Assembly: GCF_964340395.1 (NCBI RefSeq)
Contig: NC_135559.1
Span: 16,488,050-16,552,049, forward strand
Direction of reading: 5' to 3'
DNA from: Glandiceps talaboti
Lineage: Eukaryota; Hemichordata; Enteropneusta; Spengelidae
DNA: 64,000 bases
Both the position numbers and the translations under genes were made by a program. The notes below the pieces were generated by a model, which saw nothing but the letters and a program-made list of their open reading frames with translations, did not search any database and was not told where the DNA came from. Shown piece by piece: positions 51,421 to 64,000 of this stretch (positions are counted from its first letter, which is position 1; each line of letters opens with the position of its first letter).

Positions 51421-54110
51421 ATGGATGAATATACTTTGTGCATAGTCACCTGATAGTAAGGGATAGAGAAAAAAAATCATATTTGGTACATCACCAGAAA
51501 TTGTTGTGTGTCTGTGTTGTGTCAGATTGTCATAGAGGGTGCACTTCACTTGCCACAGTTAAACCTGATGTTGTTTTTTTTAACAACTTTTGTGTGCTTA
51601 CAACATAGCTGTGTGAAATGTATTCATTATATTAGACAATTTTATAAGCCATGTTTTTCTCAATTTATGAATTTACCCTAGATGTGAGTAAAAATAGTTA
51701 TCTCAATAGTTTACTAATACCTAACTCTGAATACAGTACAAATAGTTATCACAATAGTTTACTAATACTTAACTCTGAATACAGTATAAATAGTTATCAC
51801 AATAGTTTACCAATACTTAACTCTGAATACAGTATAAATATTTATCACAATAGTTTACTAATACTTAACTCTGAATACAATACAAATAGTTATCACTAGT
51901 TAACTAATACTTAACTCTGAATACAGTACAAATAGTTATCACAAAAGTTTATTAATACTCAACTCTGTTCAAATATTGCAAAAAAAACTTTCTCATCAAC
52001 TTCAAATAAATGTTTATCATTATCAATTTTAGCAACTTATGAAGTTCAATTACAAGTATTTTTTAGATTCTTCTTAATGTTTGGAGTGTTATCCTCATTT
52101 TCTCAACACTGCTGTAAAGGTAGTTTAATACTAGAAATGGTAAATTTGTCATAAAACTATAATCGACAAGTACTTTAATCTAATTTGCTTTCTATATGAG
52201 ACTTAAAGCCTTGAGAAAGTGTCAATTATTTGCCAGTAAAAACATACATTGACAACAAGTAGTATATGTCAGTTGCTTTCATTATATCTACACAAAAATA
52301 AACACCTTGAGAAAATGTCAATGATTTACTTTGAGAGTTGAATCCACCTAGTGTCGTAACAATTATAAATTAATTTATTTCAGAGTGATTTAAATAATTT
52401 TAGCTGAGAGTATATGTTGTGTAGATGTTTTGCAGGGATTTCACTTATAGTGATTACGAAAAGCCATAGAAAATTAATTTTCAAATTACGTTTTATACCA
52501 TTTTTGACACATTTTCAACAAAATTGTTATTTGTATACACACCCTTTTCAACTAACCATATAAACAGACATATCAAGCAAAGTGTTATTGTACGTATTCG
52601 GTCAGTTTTCAAGTGATCGCTGCATTTCAACTTCACTGAGTTAGTCATGTTTTCAAGGAAAGTGTTCCTGTCTGTATTCAGTCAGTTTCAAGTGATCACT
52701 GCATTTCAACTTCACTTAAAAAGTCAATTTAAAATGTAGAGACTGATGAGGCATTTGTTTGACTGACATATGACAAAATAGCAGTTAGGTCAAATGTCAA
52801 AGATAACATGAAATGAGTTTTAAGTTCTGTGACTCAGACAGTTTATTGACTGGATTTGAAGAACATTTTATACTGTTAAGTTATGAAAATTTGAAAAGAC
52901 ATTGTGTGTTTATTTAACACATCTGACATTTTCTAATTCAAATGTATGCAAATTATCTAGATTAGTTGTTGTATCCACGTTTTGTCATGTGTCAACAGTG
53001 GCATGAAAGGTCACAGGTCAATACCACTTGAAATAAATTTTACTGTACTATGTGTGTCAGGACAGTTTGGAGACTGAGAGTTTACAAGGTTATGATATAA
53101 GTGGAAAGTGCAGACCTGCGCCTGAATAGTGTTTTGCAGTACAATATCTGAGATAATTAGTATCCATGGTTTTGTCACGTCTCAACAGTGTCATAACTGT
53201 CACAGATACATCAATAATACTTAAAATAAATTATATTGCGTGCCAGGACAGTTTGCAGACTGAAACATAGAGTTCATTTCTGTATATTCACCTGAGTAAG
53301 GGATAGGGACAACCCAAATATGGATGTCTCCAGTAATTGTCGTCAGATTGCCATAGAGGGCGCATTTCACTAGCCAAAGTTAAACCTGATGTAGGTTTTT
53401 TAACACAACATTTGTTTGCTTACAATGCAGCTTTGTGAAAATGTATTCATTATATTACACAACTGAAGAAGCCATGCATGTTTTTTTCTAAATGTATCAA
53501 TTTACCCTAGATGTGAATTTAAAATAATTATCACAGTAGTTTACTAATACTTAACTCTGAGTACAGTACAAATACTTGTTTTAGGTTTTCCTCAAGTTTC
53601 ATGAACTAACACAAAACTATTTTTCCCATCAAGTTCAAATTCATGTTCATCATTCTTTTTCTTGATGTCATTTTTAACAACTTGCAAAGTTTTATTGCAT
53701 GTATTTTGTAGACTGTTTCATGTAATATCATACAACCTGAACCCATGACAAAAAAAAATCGCTTTCATTCTTCCTAATTTTCAGGGTCCTAAACCTCTTT
53801 TTGTGAACACTACTGTAAAGGTAGTTGCTAGAAATTGTAAACTTGTCATGAAAATATAGATTAAGAAGTATACATAGTTTAATCTAAATTTTTCTCTATA
53901 TGAAACTTAAAACCTTAAGAAGGTGTCAATTATTTGTCATGAAAAACATACATTGACAAGTAGTCTAATGGAAGTTCCTTGATTCCTACATGAATCTAAA
54001 TACCAAGAGAAAATGTTAATTACTTGACTTTGAGAGTTGAATTGCATCATTTCTGCCATGCTGTTTCTTAATAACTAAATCAATTCATTTTAGAGTGATT
54101 TAATGCTTGC
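51420..54110. repeat. Further diverged copies of the 30-46 kb repeat family
   Basis: Landmarks such as gtgtgtctgtgttgtgtcag (51507), tttatgaatttaccctagat (51662), cattgacaacaag (52248) and caggtcaataccacttgaaa (53013) match the copies at 30-34 kb and 38-46 kb. Confidence 0.75.
51690..51965. repeat. 58-bp minisatellite, about five copies
   Basis: Local tandem of a unit containing aatagttatcacaatagttt and taatacttaactctgaatac. It produces an apparent 82-residue frame made of a repeated Asn/Ser/Tyr-rich motif, not a gene. Confidence 0.9.
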
Positions 54111-54923
54111 TGACTATATGTTACACGTGTAGATGTTATGTTTGGATTTTAGTTATAGTGATTAAATTCAGATACATTTCCACATGGAAAATTTATTTTC
54201 ACATTTTATATCAGTAAAAAGACAACAAGTGTGATGAAAATGGCAATAGCTTCATTAAACATGCAGTACTAAAGTCATAATTATAACTTTCAATTTGTAA
54301 TAATCTTTTTAATGACAAGGTACTTTTCATACTTATATACAAGGCAGTAAATATCATGTAAAGTTTAATATATACTTTGAGTCTCGAGTTTTACTGAAAA
54401 AATAAATATCTCTGTTTTCTAGACTTGTGATATGTTTTCAAATGACGTACATCACTTTAAACCTTTAAAACAATATACAGCCTTGCAAAGGATTATTATT
54501 TTTATACTCTTGTATTAGAGTCTTGCATTTTATTGAGACAAAAAAAATACTTTTCAGAATGTCAAATCTGATAATTATTCATTTCTTAATTAAATGAGAC
54601 TCAGTCGCCTCGCTGGTTGACTCAGCATGCCCTTCATGTACTTACTTCACAAGTATTTATTACAGTTATAGTTTACACACAAAAACATAATTGTTTGTTA
54701 GAGCATTGCGATTTTTATACAGTGATTTACAACTGTTAACTAAATGGCCTAGGGGACGCATGTTTGCGTTACAACCCATACAACATTATAGTCTACCGGG
54801 ACTGGCTGAATAGACATATGTACATCGAGAGGTAAGAATTTGTAACACTATAAAAATACACAATTTTGACACGGGCTTACATCGTCTTTCGCAGATGATA
54901 CAATCATTGAATTTAGAGACTAA

Positions 54924-55109
54924 CTAAAATTCATCTACACTTGTCAATACCATACTCATTGTAATGTAAGTGTTACCCTTACACTGTTCTGTAGCACTGG
55001 AGTAGTGTGGGGGCCAAATATCTGCAGCTGGTACATGGTTGTGTGTGAAAAGCGCAAACGCCTCACGTAGGAATAAGTCATAGACAAGGTAAAAAGGTGT
55101 TTGTTTCAC
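54924..55109 (-). pseudogene. Integrase-like fragment, copy in unit 2
   Basis: Minus-strand frame of 61 residues beginning MKQTPFYLVYDLFLREAF. TPFYLVY followed by a short loop resembles the end of the LTR-retrotransposon integrase core (a (S/T)PFxLxYG-type motif). It has no catalytic residues, and related scraps occur in each large unit. Weak evidence. Confidence 0.35.
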
Positions 55110-55579
55110 CTGGACTAATGCAATAATATTTCTATCATAAGAACATTACATTGTCACATAAATACCCAGGTGTTCAAAAAAATGTACAGGATGGGTTTCA
55201 TGAGGAAACGAAAAAAAAAGCAAAGCATAGTAACGAAACTCCAATATTATTCCAGCATCTCTTTCAATTTCCTGATTTAGATTACAGTCAGCAGGTTGAA
55301 TTAGGGTTCTACAGGAATGCATGTCTACTTTGCAAATTGTAATATTTAATTGCCGTCAAGTTGGACAAACCATGGAAAGTACATTTGTAGTGAATTAAGG
55401 CGATTAATTTTGATTTTCGGAACATGGGTGTTTATCCAAGATGGCTACCATTGGTTGTGTGCTACGTGCATTGAAGTCGGTACATTAGCTATAAGATACA
55501 GTATGACTATATAGACCTTAAGAACGCTCTATGCAAGCCCAGCTCTATCCTATCGATCACTGTAACATTTCGTTAGGTT

Positions 55580-57440
55580 TTGAGACTGGTTTATGTAATG
55601 TTTTCATGTGCCCACCATCTCACTACAGTTTAGCAGAATGGGTTTCATCACCACATCAATAATTTTAAGATTTAGTTAGATAGGGATAGTTGTTTCTAAA
55701 AACAGGTCTTGTTTTAGTTACAACAGTGCCTTCAGTGCTCTATATCTTAGGTCATCTTGTGCCCTGTGTAGTTTTCCTGCAGTGCTCAATGTTGTGCCAA
55801 GGTAAGTGTAAGAGGGGACACATTCTAGTACTTAGTTGTTTATGTAGAATTTAAATTTCTCTAGGCAGTTCCCTTCCTTACTAAAAATCACAATCTTCGA
55901 TAAAGCAATATTTGTAGCCAAGTGCCATTTTTCACAGATTTCGACTGAGTTTAGGGTATTTTGTAAACCAGTATTAGATCAGATTTCCATAGTAACATTA
56001 AATAATGAGCATATAGTAAAGAAGACAACCTGCTAGTTAAAAGAGTTGGTGGGTCATAGTTTGACAAGTGAATTTGTCTTTTTATATAATTTACATATAT
56101 ATTAAATATTAGGAGCTGAGGCCATCCCCTTGTCTAATACCTCTCAGAATTGAAAAGTGGCTGATTATACCATTTTTGCCTTAACACATCCAATTGCGTT
56201 GGAAAATGTATCTTTGATTACTTTATAAAAACGTCATGTGACGCCATTTTGTCAATTTATTGGAAAAACACATTCATGCCAACTTGAGTCAAAGGATTTA
56301 TTCAGATAGATAAAATATGAAAAATGTATTTATCCTTACGTTGGTATTTTGTAATTAACTGGTTAATAACAAATGTATGATCACTGGTACTGAATTTAGG
56401 TAGAAAGCAAACCAGTTCTTTTCATATAATATTTTTGTTGTCATTGAATTCACCAACCCTCTGTTTCAGGACCAAAATAAATAGTTTACTCGAAAAATGA
56501 TCGGAACAATTACTGGACGAATCGTTAATGACTTAGCTAATTATATCAGAAAGGAAAAGTATGATGTAACTATAGTTACTGGGATCTGTCTTGTCTCTCT
56601 TTTCGTAGATCGATGCAATTATACCCATATTCCTGCAGTTAGGGAAATGACCACTTATAATAATTAGACTAAAAGTTTTTTGAATGTGTTTAATAAGTCT
56701 GTTCCTGCTGACTGTAATCATCTGATTGGTTATATTATCTATCCCAGGTGTTTTTTTCTGCTTGGGTATATTTATTGATGAACTGTTTAGGTTTTATAGT
56801 TTGTTTCACTTTTAAAGTCTCACTCTTTTTAACAGCCCTGTGTTGTAGTTTTTGTTTTGTTTGTAACAGCTAATTCTCGATTGATGATTGAATGGGTCTG
56901 TGCTCAGATTAATTGAGATATTTTTTTGTGTGTACCATGTTTGCTTTCTGGGTTCCGAGTTCTTAGCAAGTACTAAAACGTCTTAGTCAGTACTACCACT
57001 TTTTGTCTGGTAGCATGTGAATTTACCCTTGAGTCATCGGGACAGCGACCATTGAGAATTACAATTTCTGAAGAGATACACAGATCCAGAAATAATTCAC
57101 CATATAGTTGTTGTTTTTTGTTATGTCCTGTGACTGACTCAGTTTCAAATGTATGATGGATGCCGATGAGTGATAGTCCAGGTTTGATTGAATCACATTA
57201 TCGTTTTCCATTTAATATGGGCATTGCAATCACTTGGATGATTTGTCCTAACTTAAAAAATTTTATGACATCTTTTTCTAGTAGCTGATTCAGATTAGTG
57301 TCTTTCCTCTTGAACATGCTGGAGGCTTGTGGCCTCATATACGTAGTGCAAACACATATATTTTCGTCTAAATCGAACATGCTTTTATCAAGACGAGTCC
57401 AGATATAGTCCTGACAGCAGCTTTTCGTCTGTCTTGTTCC
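55580..57440 (-). mobile_element. Decayed LINE, copy 2
   Basis: Minus strand. Endonuclease part at 57380-57198, with an IC..Y.RP pattern in an ENICVCTTYMRP segment, and the ILNGR region near 57060. The RT part at 56721-56533 includes IIASIYEKRDKTDPSNY, the RT block that usually reads PI(Y/F)KKGD..DP.NYR. RT thumb sequence lies at 56000-55600. Broken by stops throughout. Confidence 0.7.
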
Positions 57441-57455
57441 ATGTTAACACTTTTG

Positions 57456-57472
57456 TCACACACAGACACACA

Positions 57473-57542
<70 letters not shown>
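57456..57542. repeat. (CA)n microsatellite, unit 2
   Basis: CA dinucleotides with two early interruptions (acagacac, acaaacac). Confidence 0.95.
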
Positions 57543-57544
<2 letters not shown>

Positions 57545-58982
57545 TACACAATTCACAGCTGATAATGCAGCCAATAGAAGCAGGTTTGCAGGCGTTTGAT
57601 CGACATCAAAATGCATGCATAAAAAGGAAACATTGTATTCACAATGTTTATATTCATAACCATGATTTCCACTTGCTGTTGAGTGCATAGTTTTTCTCTC
57701 GTTAATCCAGCCAGTGTTAATCTCACCCAGGTCACTTGATTTATATTTTGTTTGCTTGTTACCATTACCTACCATAGATACAAACAAGACCATAAATTGC
57801 ACAGTGTTTGTGTTTTGTATGTTAGGACTTGGTATGAATAGGGCAACACCCACATCCCCAGCCCTTCCCTACCCTAAGCTAAAAACATACAACATTATAA
57901 GATAACCACATGTTTTCTTTGTCTAAAGTGAATGCTCTGAGAAGCATTATAATTAGTTTGTAACTGAAACAACTACCATAGTTGCACAAGTATGGCTATA
58001 ATTTATATCGAAAACTGTACAAGTTTGCTTTTATTCTGACATTTACGATCAGATAAGAGGACTTGTGTTATAAGACCACAAAAGACTTATCCGTGTCAAA
58101 TATGTGTTTGGTATTTCAATGCAAATATATCACTAAAACGACCTGGTTTCACCAAGGAACTTGTACGAAGTATATTGGTCTTAACTCATAATTGTCTAGT
58201 CACGTTTCACACTATCGACCTAGAAACAAATAACTTGATTTAATATTTGCTGACTATATGTTATATGCACATGTAGATGATTTGTTTGTATTTTAGTTAT
58301 AGTGATTACATTCAATTACATTTCCACATGAACAATTTATTTTCACATTTTATACCAAAATATAAAAAGAAACCAATTGTAATGAAAAATGACAATAACT
58401 TTATTAAACATGCAGTACTAAAGTCATAATTATAACTTTCAATTTGTAATAATCTTTTTAATGACACGGTACTTTTCATACTTATATACAAGGCAGTAAA
58501 TATCATTTAAAGTTTAATATATACTTAGAGTCTCGAGTTTTACTGTAAAATTAAATATCTCTGTTTTCTAGGCTTGTGATATGTTTTCAAATGACGTACA
58601 TCACTTTAGACCTTTAAAACAATACACGGCCTGATTATTATTCATTTCTTAATTAAATGAGACTTAGCCGCCTCGCTGCTTGACTCAGCATGCCCTTCAT
58701 GTACTTACTTCACAAGTATTTATTACAGTTATAGTTTACACACAACAGCATTTGTTAGAGCATTGAGGTTTTTATACAGTGATTTACAACTTTTACAACG
58801 AAATGGCCTAGGGGACGCATGCTTGCGTTACAACCCATAAAACATTATAGTCTACTGTGCCTGGCTAAATAGACATATGTACATCGACAGGTAAGCATTT
58901 GTAACACTATAAAAATACACAATTTTGACACAGGCTTACACCGTCTTTCTCAAATTATGCAATAATTGAATTTAGAGACTAA

Positions 58983-59168
58983 CTAAAATTCATCTACACT
59001 TGTCAATACCATACTCATCGTAATGTAAGTGTTACCATTACACTGTTCTGTAGTACTGGAGTAGTGTGAGGGCCAAATATCTGAAGCTGGTACATGGTTG
59101 TGTGTGAAAAGCGCAAACGCCTCACGTAGGAATAAGTCATAGACAAGGTAAAAAGGTGTTTGTTTCAC
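58983..59168 (-). pseudogene. Integrase-like fragment, copy in unit 3
   Basis: 61-residue minus-strand frame nearly identical to the one at 54924-55109, differing at a few residues. Its survival as an open frame in two units more likely reflects recent duplication than function. Confidence 0.35.
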
Positions 59169-59999
59169 CTGGACTAATGCAATAATATTTCTATCATAAG
59201 AACATTACATATTCACATAAACACACAGGTGTTCAAAAAAGTACAGGATGGGTTTTATAAGGAAACGAAAAGAAAAAGCAAAGTATAGTTACGAAACTCA
59301 CTCAATTTCCTGCTTTAGATTAATGTGATATCTACAGTCAGATTGAATTAGGGTTCTACAGGAATATATATCTACTTTGCAAATTGTAATATGTCATTAC
59401 CGTCAAGCTGGTCAAACCATGAAAAGTACATTTGAAATGAATGATAGCGATTAATTTTAATTTTCGGAACGTGGGTGTGTATCCAAGATTGCTACCATTG
59501 GTTATGTGCTATGTGTATTGAAGTCTGATACATTAGCTATAAGATACATTTAATATAGGCCTTAAGAACGTTCTATGCAAGCCCAGCTCTATCCTATTGA
59601 GCACTGTAGCAGAGTTTATTCTCCTGGCGCCCTAATTCCCGAACCAAGAAGAACTATCCTGATTGCACTTACTTATAAATCAATATATTAATCTAGCAAT
59701 GTAATAATGCACTAACATAGAGTACAGAGAAAAGAGGAATCAACCAATATAACGACAAGCAGGTAACCTGTACATGTTGTAGATTTCCTAACTTTCAATA
59801 AGGGACGGGAAAGTTTCTGCGGGGGGGGGGGGAGGTGTGTGGTGGTGGTCGAATTTTCCATCGGACCGACATCTCTGATCCCATCTCTGTTAAACCCAAA
59901 ACACACTGACTCCCTATCACTCATGTATTTACGTATTTACACACAGGACGTGTCCTGCTTGATAAGATGGTGTTATTGTATCTTCAAATTTCTATATGT

Positions 60000-62395
60000 A
60001 AATTGTGTGCGTTTATTCTAAGTGTTGTCATTGCTGATCTGTATTGTGGGGTTTTATTGTCTTCATTGTCAAAAGTTGAAATCGCTTTTAATTTGTGTAT
60101 ATGTACGTAGTTTATTTTTATGTTGATTGTCCTTGTTATTCTTCATTGTTTCCGTTGCATGTTGTGGATGAAAAACTTCCAACTGTTCTTTAAACCTAAC
60201 AATTAGGTTTTCACTGATGCAGTGGTTTGGGTCAGCTATCCAAACCTGATCCATGCTCAAAAGTGTTAATATTTATTTCATGCCTGTGGCCCATGATTGT
60301 ATTCCAGTTCATTCTAAATTAATGCTCAGACGGTAAGCTTCTTTAGTTAGAGTAGTTTCAGCTTTCCGCGAGATCTGGCCTGACACAAATGTTAAAATAT
60401 TGGCTTAAGATCGATCGTGTAATTTTTCCATTGGAGTTGGAAATTTCGTTAGGTTTTGAGACTGGTTTATGTTTTCATGTGCCAATCATCTCACTACAGT
60501 ATAGCAGAATGGGTTTCACCACCACATCAATCACTTTAAGATTTAGAAAGATAGGGATAGTTGTTTCTAAAAAGAGGCCTTGTTTTCGTTTAAACAGTGC
60601 CTTCAGTGCTCTATATCTTAGGTCATCTTGTGCCCTGTGTAGTTTTCCTGCAGTGCTCAATGTTGTGCCAAGGTAAGTGTAAGAGGGGACACATTCTAGT
60701 ACTTGGTTGTTTATGTAGAATTTAAATTTCTCTAGGCAGTTTCCTTCCTTACTAAAAATCACAATCTTCGATTACGCAATATTTGTAGCTAATTGCAATT
60801 TTTCACAGATTTCGACTGAGTTTAGGGTATTTTGTAAACCAGTATTAGATCAGATTTCCCTAGTAACATTAAATAATTAACATATAGTAAGTAAGACAGC
60901 CTGCTAGTTAAAAGAATTGTTGGGTCATAGTTTGACAAGTGAATTTGTCTTTTTATATAATTTACATAGATATTAAATAGAAGGAGCTGAGGCCATCCTC
61001 TTGTCTAATACCGCTCTGAATTGAAAATTGGTTGATCATACCATTTTTACCTTAACACATTCAATTGCGTTTGAAAATATATCTTTGATTACTTTATAAA
61101 AACGCCATGTGATGCCATTTTGTTAATTTGTTTTAAAATCACCTTCATGCCAAATTTAGCCAAAGGCTTTATTCAGATCGATAAAACATGATAAATCTAT
61201 TTATCCTTATTTGGTATTTTTTGAATAACTGGTTAATAATACATTTGTGATCACTGGTACTGTATTTAGGTAGAAAGCAAGACAGTTCTTTTAATATAAT
61301 ATTATTTTTTGTCATTGAATTCACCAACCCTCTGTTACAGGACCGAAGTAAGTAGTTTACTCGAAAAATGATCGGAACAATTACGTGACGAATCAGGAAT
61401 GACTTACCTAACGATATCTGAAACGAAAAGTAAGATACCACGATAGTTACTGGGATCTGTCTTGTCTCCCTTTTCGTATATCGATGTAATTATACCCATA
61501 TTCCAACAGCTAGGGAAATGACCACTTATACTAATTAGATTAGTAGGTTTTTGAGTGTGTTTAATAAGTCTGTTCCTGCTGACTGTAATAATTTCATTGG
61601 TTATAATATCTATTTTTTAGGTAGTTTCTTTTGTGCTTGAGTATACTTATTGGTGAACTGCTCACGTTTTATAGTTTGTTTCACTTTTAAAGTCTCACTT
61701 TTTTAACAGCCCTGTATTAAAGTTTTTGTTTTGTTTGTAACCGCTAATTTTCAATTGATGATTGAATGGGTCTGTGCTAATTGAGATTTTGTTTATGTGT
61801 ACCATGTTTGCTTTCTGGGTTCCTTTTTTGTCATTCTAAAAACGCGAGTTTTTTAACCTTTGCCAGCTGCCTCGTTACCGCAATCTTCTCTCTTAAAGTT
61901 CTTAGCAAGTACTAAAATGTCATGGTCAGCACTGCTACCTTTTGTCTGGTGGCATGTGAATTTACCCACAGCGTCATCAGGGCAGCGACCATTGAGAATT
62001 ACAATTTCTGAAGAGATACACAAATCCAGAAATAATTCACCATATTGTTGTTGTTTTTTGTAATGTCCTGTGACTGACTCGGTTTCAAATGTATGGTTGA
62101 TGCCGATGAGTGATAGTCCGGGTTTTGATGAATCACGGTATCGTTTTACATTGAATATGGGCATTGCAATCACTAGGATGATTTGTCCTAGCTTAAAATA
62201 TTTTGTGGCATCTTTTTTCTAGTAGCTGATTCAGATTAGTGTCTTTCCTTTTGAAGATGGTTGGGGCTTGTGGCCTCATATCTGCAGTGCAAAGACAAAT
62301 ATTTTCGTCTAAATCAAACATGCTTTTATCAATGCGAGTCCAGATAAAGTCCTTACAGCAGCTTTTCGTTTGTCTTATTCCATGTTAACACTTTT
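60000..62395 (-). mobile_element. Decayed LINE, copy 3 (most complete)
   Basis: Minus strand. The endonuclease region at 62173-61853 includes ILNGRC and GKFTC, both typical of APE-type LINEs. The RT end is at 60762-60475: YINNQVLE..SYTYLGTTLS and VVVKPILLYCSEMIG match the conserved F.Y.G..(L/I)E....YKYLG and K...LYG.E(I/V)WG blocks. A terminal segment at 60260-60069 includes KLRTYTQIKSDF, the K.(R/L)TY..FK..F motif near the end of ORF2. Frameshifted and inactive. Confidence 0.75.
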
Positions 62396-62396
62396 G

Positions 62397-62463
<67 letters not shown>
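62397..62463. repeat. (CA)n microsatellite, unit 3
   Basis: Uninterrupted CA tract at the same position as in the other two units. Confidence 0.95.
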
Positions 62464-62465
<2 letters not shown>

Positions 62466-63149
62466 TACACAATTCACAGCTGATAATACACCCAAGAGAA
62501 GCTGGTTTACAAGCGTTTCATTCACATCAAAATGCATGCATAAAAAGGAAACATTGTATTCACAATGTTTATATTCATTACCATGATTTCCGCCTGGTAT
62601 TGTGTGCATAGTTTCTCTCTCGTTAATCCAGCCAGTGTTAATCTCACCAAGGTCACTTGATTTATATTTTGTTGGCGTGTTACCATTACCTACCACAGAT
62701 ACAAACAAGACCATAAATTGCACAGTCTTTGTGTTTTTTATGTTAGGACTTGGTATGAATAGGACAGCACCTACATCCCCAGCCCTTCCCTACCCTACGC
62801 TAAAAACATTATAAGAAAACAACACGTTTTCTTTGTCTAAAGTGAATACTCTGAGAAGCATTATAATTAGTTTGTAACTGAAACAACTACCATAGTTGCA
62901 CAAGTATGGCTGTAATTCATATCATAAACTGTACAAGTTTGCTTTTATTCTGACATTTACGATCAGATAAGAGGACTTGTGTTATAAGACCACAAAAGAT
63001 TTATCCATGTCAAGTATGTGTTTGGTATTTCAATGCAAATATATCACTAAAACGACCTGTTTTCACCAAAAACCTGTACCAAGTCTGTTGGTCTTAACTC
63101 CTAATTGTCTAGTCACGTTTCACACTATCGACTTAGAAACGAATAACTT

Positions 63150-64000
63150 GATTTAATGTTTGCTGACTATATGTTATATGCACATGTAGATGATTTGTTT
63201 GTATTTTAGTTATAGTGATTACATTCAATTACATTTCCACATGGACAATTAATTTTCACATTTTATACCATTAAAAAGAAACCAATTGTAATGATAAATG
63301 ACAATAACTTTATTAATCATGCTATACTAAAGTCATAATTATAACTTTCAATTTCTAATAATTTTTTAATGACAAGGTATTTTATATACAAGGCAATAAA
63401 TTTCATTTATAGTTTAATTTACTTTGAGTCTTGAGTTTTAATGAAAACATAAATATCTCTGTTTTCTAGACTTGTGATGTTTTCAAATGACGTACACCAC
63501 TTTAGACCTTTAAAACAATATACAGCCTTGAAAGGATTATTTTATGTATACTCTTGTATTAGAGTCTTGCATTTTATTGAGACAAAAATTATTACTATTC
63601 AAAATGTCAAATCTGGTTATTATTCATTTCTTAATTAAATGATACTCAGTCGCCTCGCTGCTTCACTCAGCATGCCCTTCATGTACTTACTTCAAAAGTA
63701 TTTATTACAGTTATAGTTTACACACAAAAACATCATTGTTTGTTAGAGCATTGAGGTTTTTATACAGTGATTTACAACTGTTACAACGAAATGGCCTAGG
63801 GGACGCATGTTTGCGTTACAGTCAATAAAACAGTATAGTCTACTGGGCCTGGCTGAATAGACATAGGTACATCGCCAGGTAAGAATTTGTAACACTATAA
63901 AAATACACAATTTTGACACGGGCTGACACCGTCTTTCGCAGATGATACAATCATTGAATTTGGAGACTAACTAAACCCCACCTACAATTGTCAGTACTGA
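63150..64000. repeat. Large repeat unit 4, cut by the window edge
   Basis: Repeats the AT-rich head and the landmark cgcctcgctgcttcactcag (63651), continuing through the copy of 46860-46920 to the last base. The tandem series therefore extends to the right. Confidence 0.75.

Larger units (their letters stand above)
54110..58240. repeat. Large repeat unit 2 (with LINE remnant)
   Basis: Same layout as the unit at 46220. The landmark cgcctcgctggttgactcag is at 54606. Relative to units 1 and 3 it lacks roughly 800 bp before the LINE's 3' part (join near 55565). Confidence 0.75.
58240..63150. repeat. Large repeat unit 3 (with LINE remnant)
   Basis: Same layout as units 1 and 2. The landmark gccgcctcgctgcttgactc is at 58667. 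A G run at about 59820-59833 interrupts the copy of 47640. Confidence 0.75.

Noticed and set aside
51651-51899. 82-residue frame with a repeated Asn/Ser/Tyr-rich motif.
   Set aside because: Direct product of the 58-bp minisatellite; no start context or homologous domain.
46790-63885. AG|gtaag motifs (for example acaggtaag near 46793 and 63877) in the four large units as recursive splice sites.
   Set aside because: There is no pyrimidine tract before them, the surrounding sequence is dead retroelement, and no gene spans the region.

Overview
The window is AT-rich, intron-rich, repeat-laden animal DNA. Long introns with GT..AG junctions, APE-type non-LTR (LINE) remnants, many microsatellites and a Roc-COR-DED protein all point to a metazoan, most likely a marine invertebrate such as a cephalochordate, hemichordate or lophotrochozoan. 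The sequence alone does not fix the species. Nothing bacterial is present.

One protein-coding gene can be supported. It lies on the + strand, its 5' end is outside the window, and it ends at 28127. Its 3' half is a conventional gene: eight exons (13585-13608, 15985-16180, 20556-20851, 21590-21704, 23201-23343, 25181-26471, 26763-26793, 27785-28127) whose splice phases all agree. They encode 812 residues: a short helical lead-in, a Roc GTPase domain (P-loop, DTAGQ, AKKD), a COR domain, a C-terminal death effector domain, and a terminal Cys-Thr-Leu-Ile that reads as a CaaX prenylation box.

The most unusual part is 1-13270, directly upstream of these exons. It is a tandem array of about 442-453 bp units that runs off the left edge. 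Every complete unit looks like a whole intron: strong donor, AT-rich body, branch-like motif, pyrimidine tract, a stretch of about 100 nt free of AG, then ..acag. Exactly three bases separate each acceptor from the next donor (acag-NNN-gtaagtt, 29 of 29 units). Those three bases are the most variable positions of an otherwise nearly uniform repeat: CTT, GAG, ACG, AAG, ATG, GCT, CCT, CGT. The next exon (24 nt) and the P-loop exon both start in phase 0, so each triplet would be one complete in-frame codon. I interpret the array as tandem single-codon microexons feeding the N-terminal side of a ROCO-DED protein. In order they read L-E-E-T-L-K-M-E, then L-E-E-L-K-M-E-A-P-R-K-L, then L-E-E-L-K-M-E-A-P. 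This is an inference from sequence; no transcript data were available.

From 28128 to the end I see no host gene. At 30.1-34.7 kb there are diverged copies of a repeat family. At 34.87-36.79 kb there is a small hairpin, a foldback element with near-perfect arms, and an 86-bp satellite that the foldback seems to have entered. At 36.8-38.5 kb there is a dispersed element and a (GTAT)n tract. At 38.6-46.4 kb there are three copies of a 2.7-kb unit, two carrying a SINE-like insert. At 46.2-64 kb there are repeated 4-5 kb units carrying decayed minus-strand LINE and integrase-like fragments.
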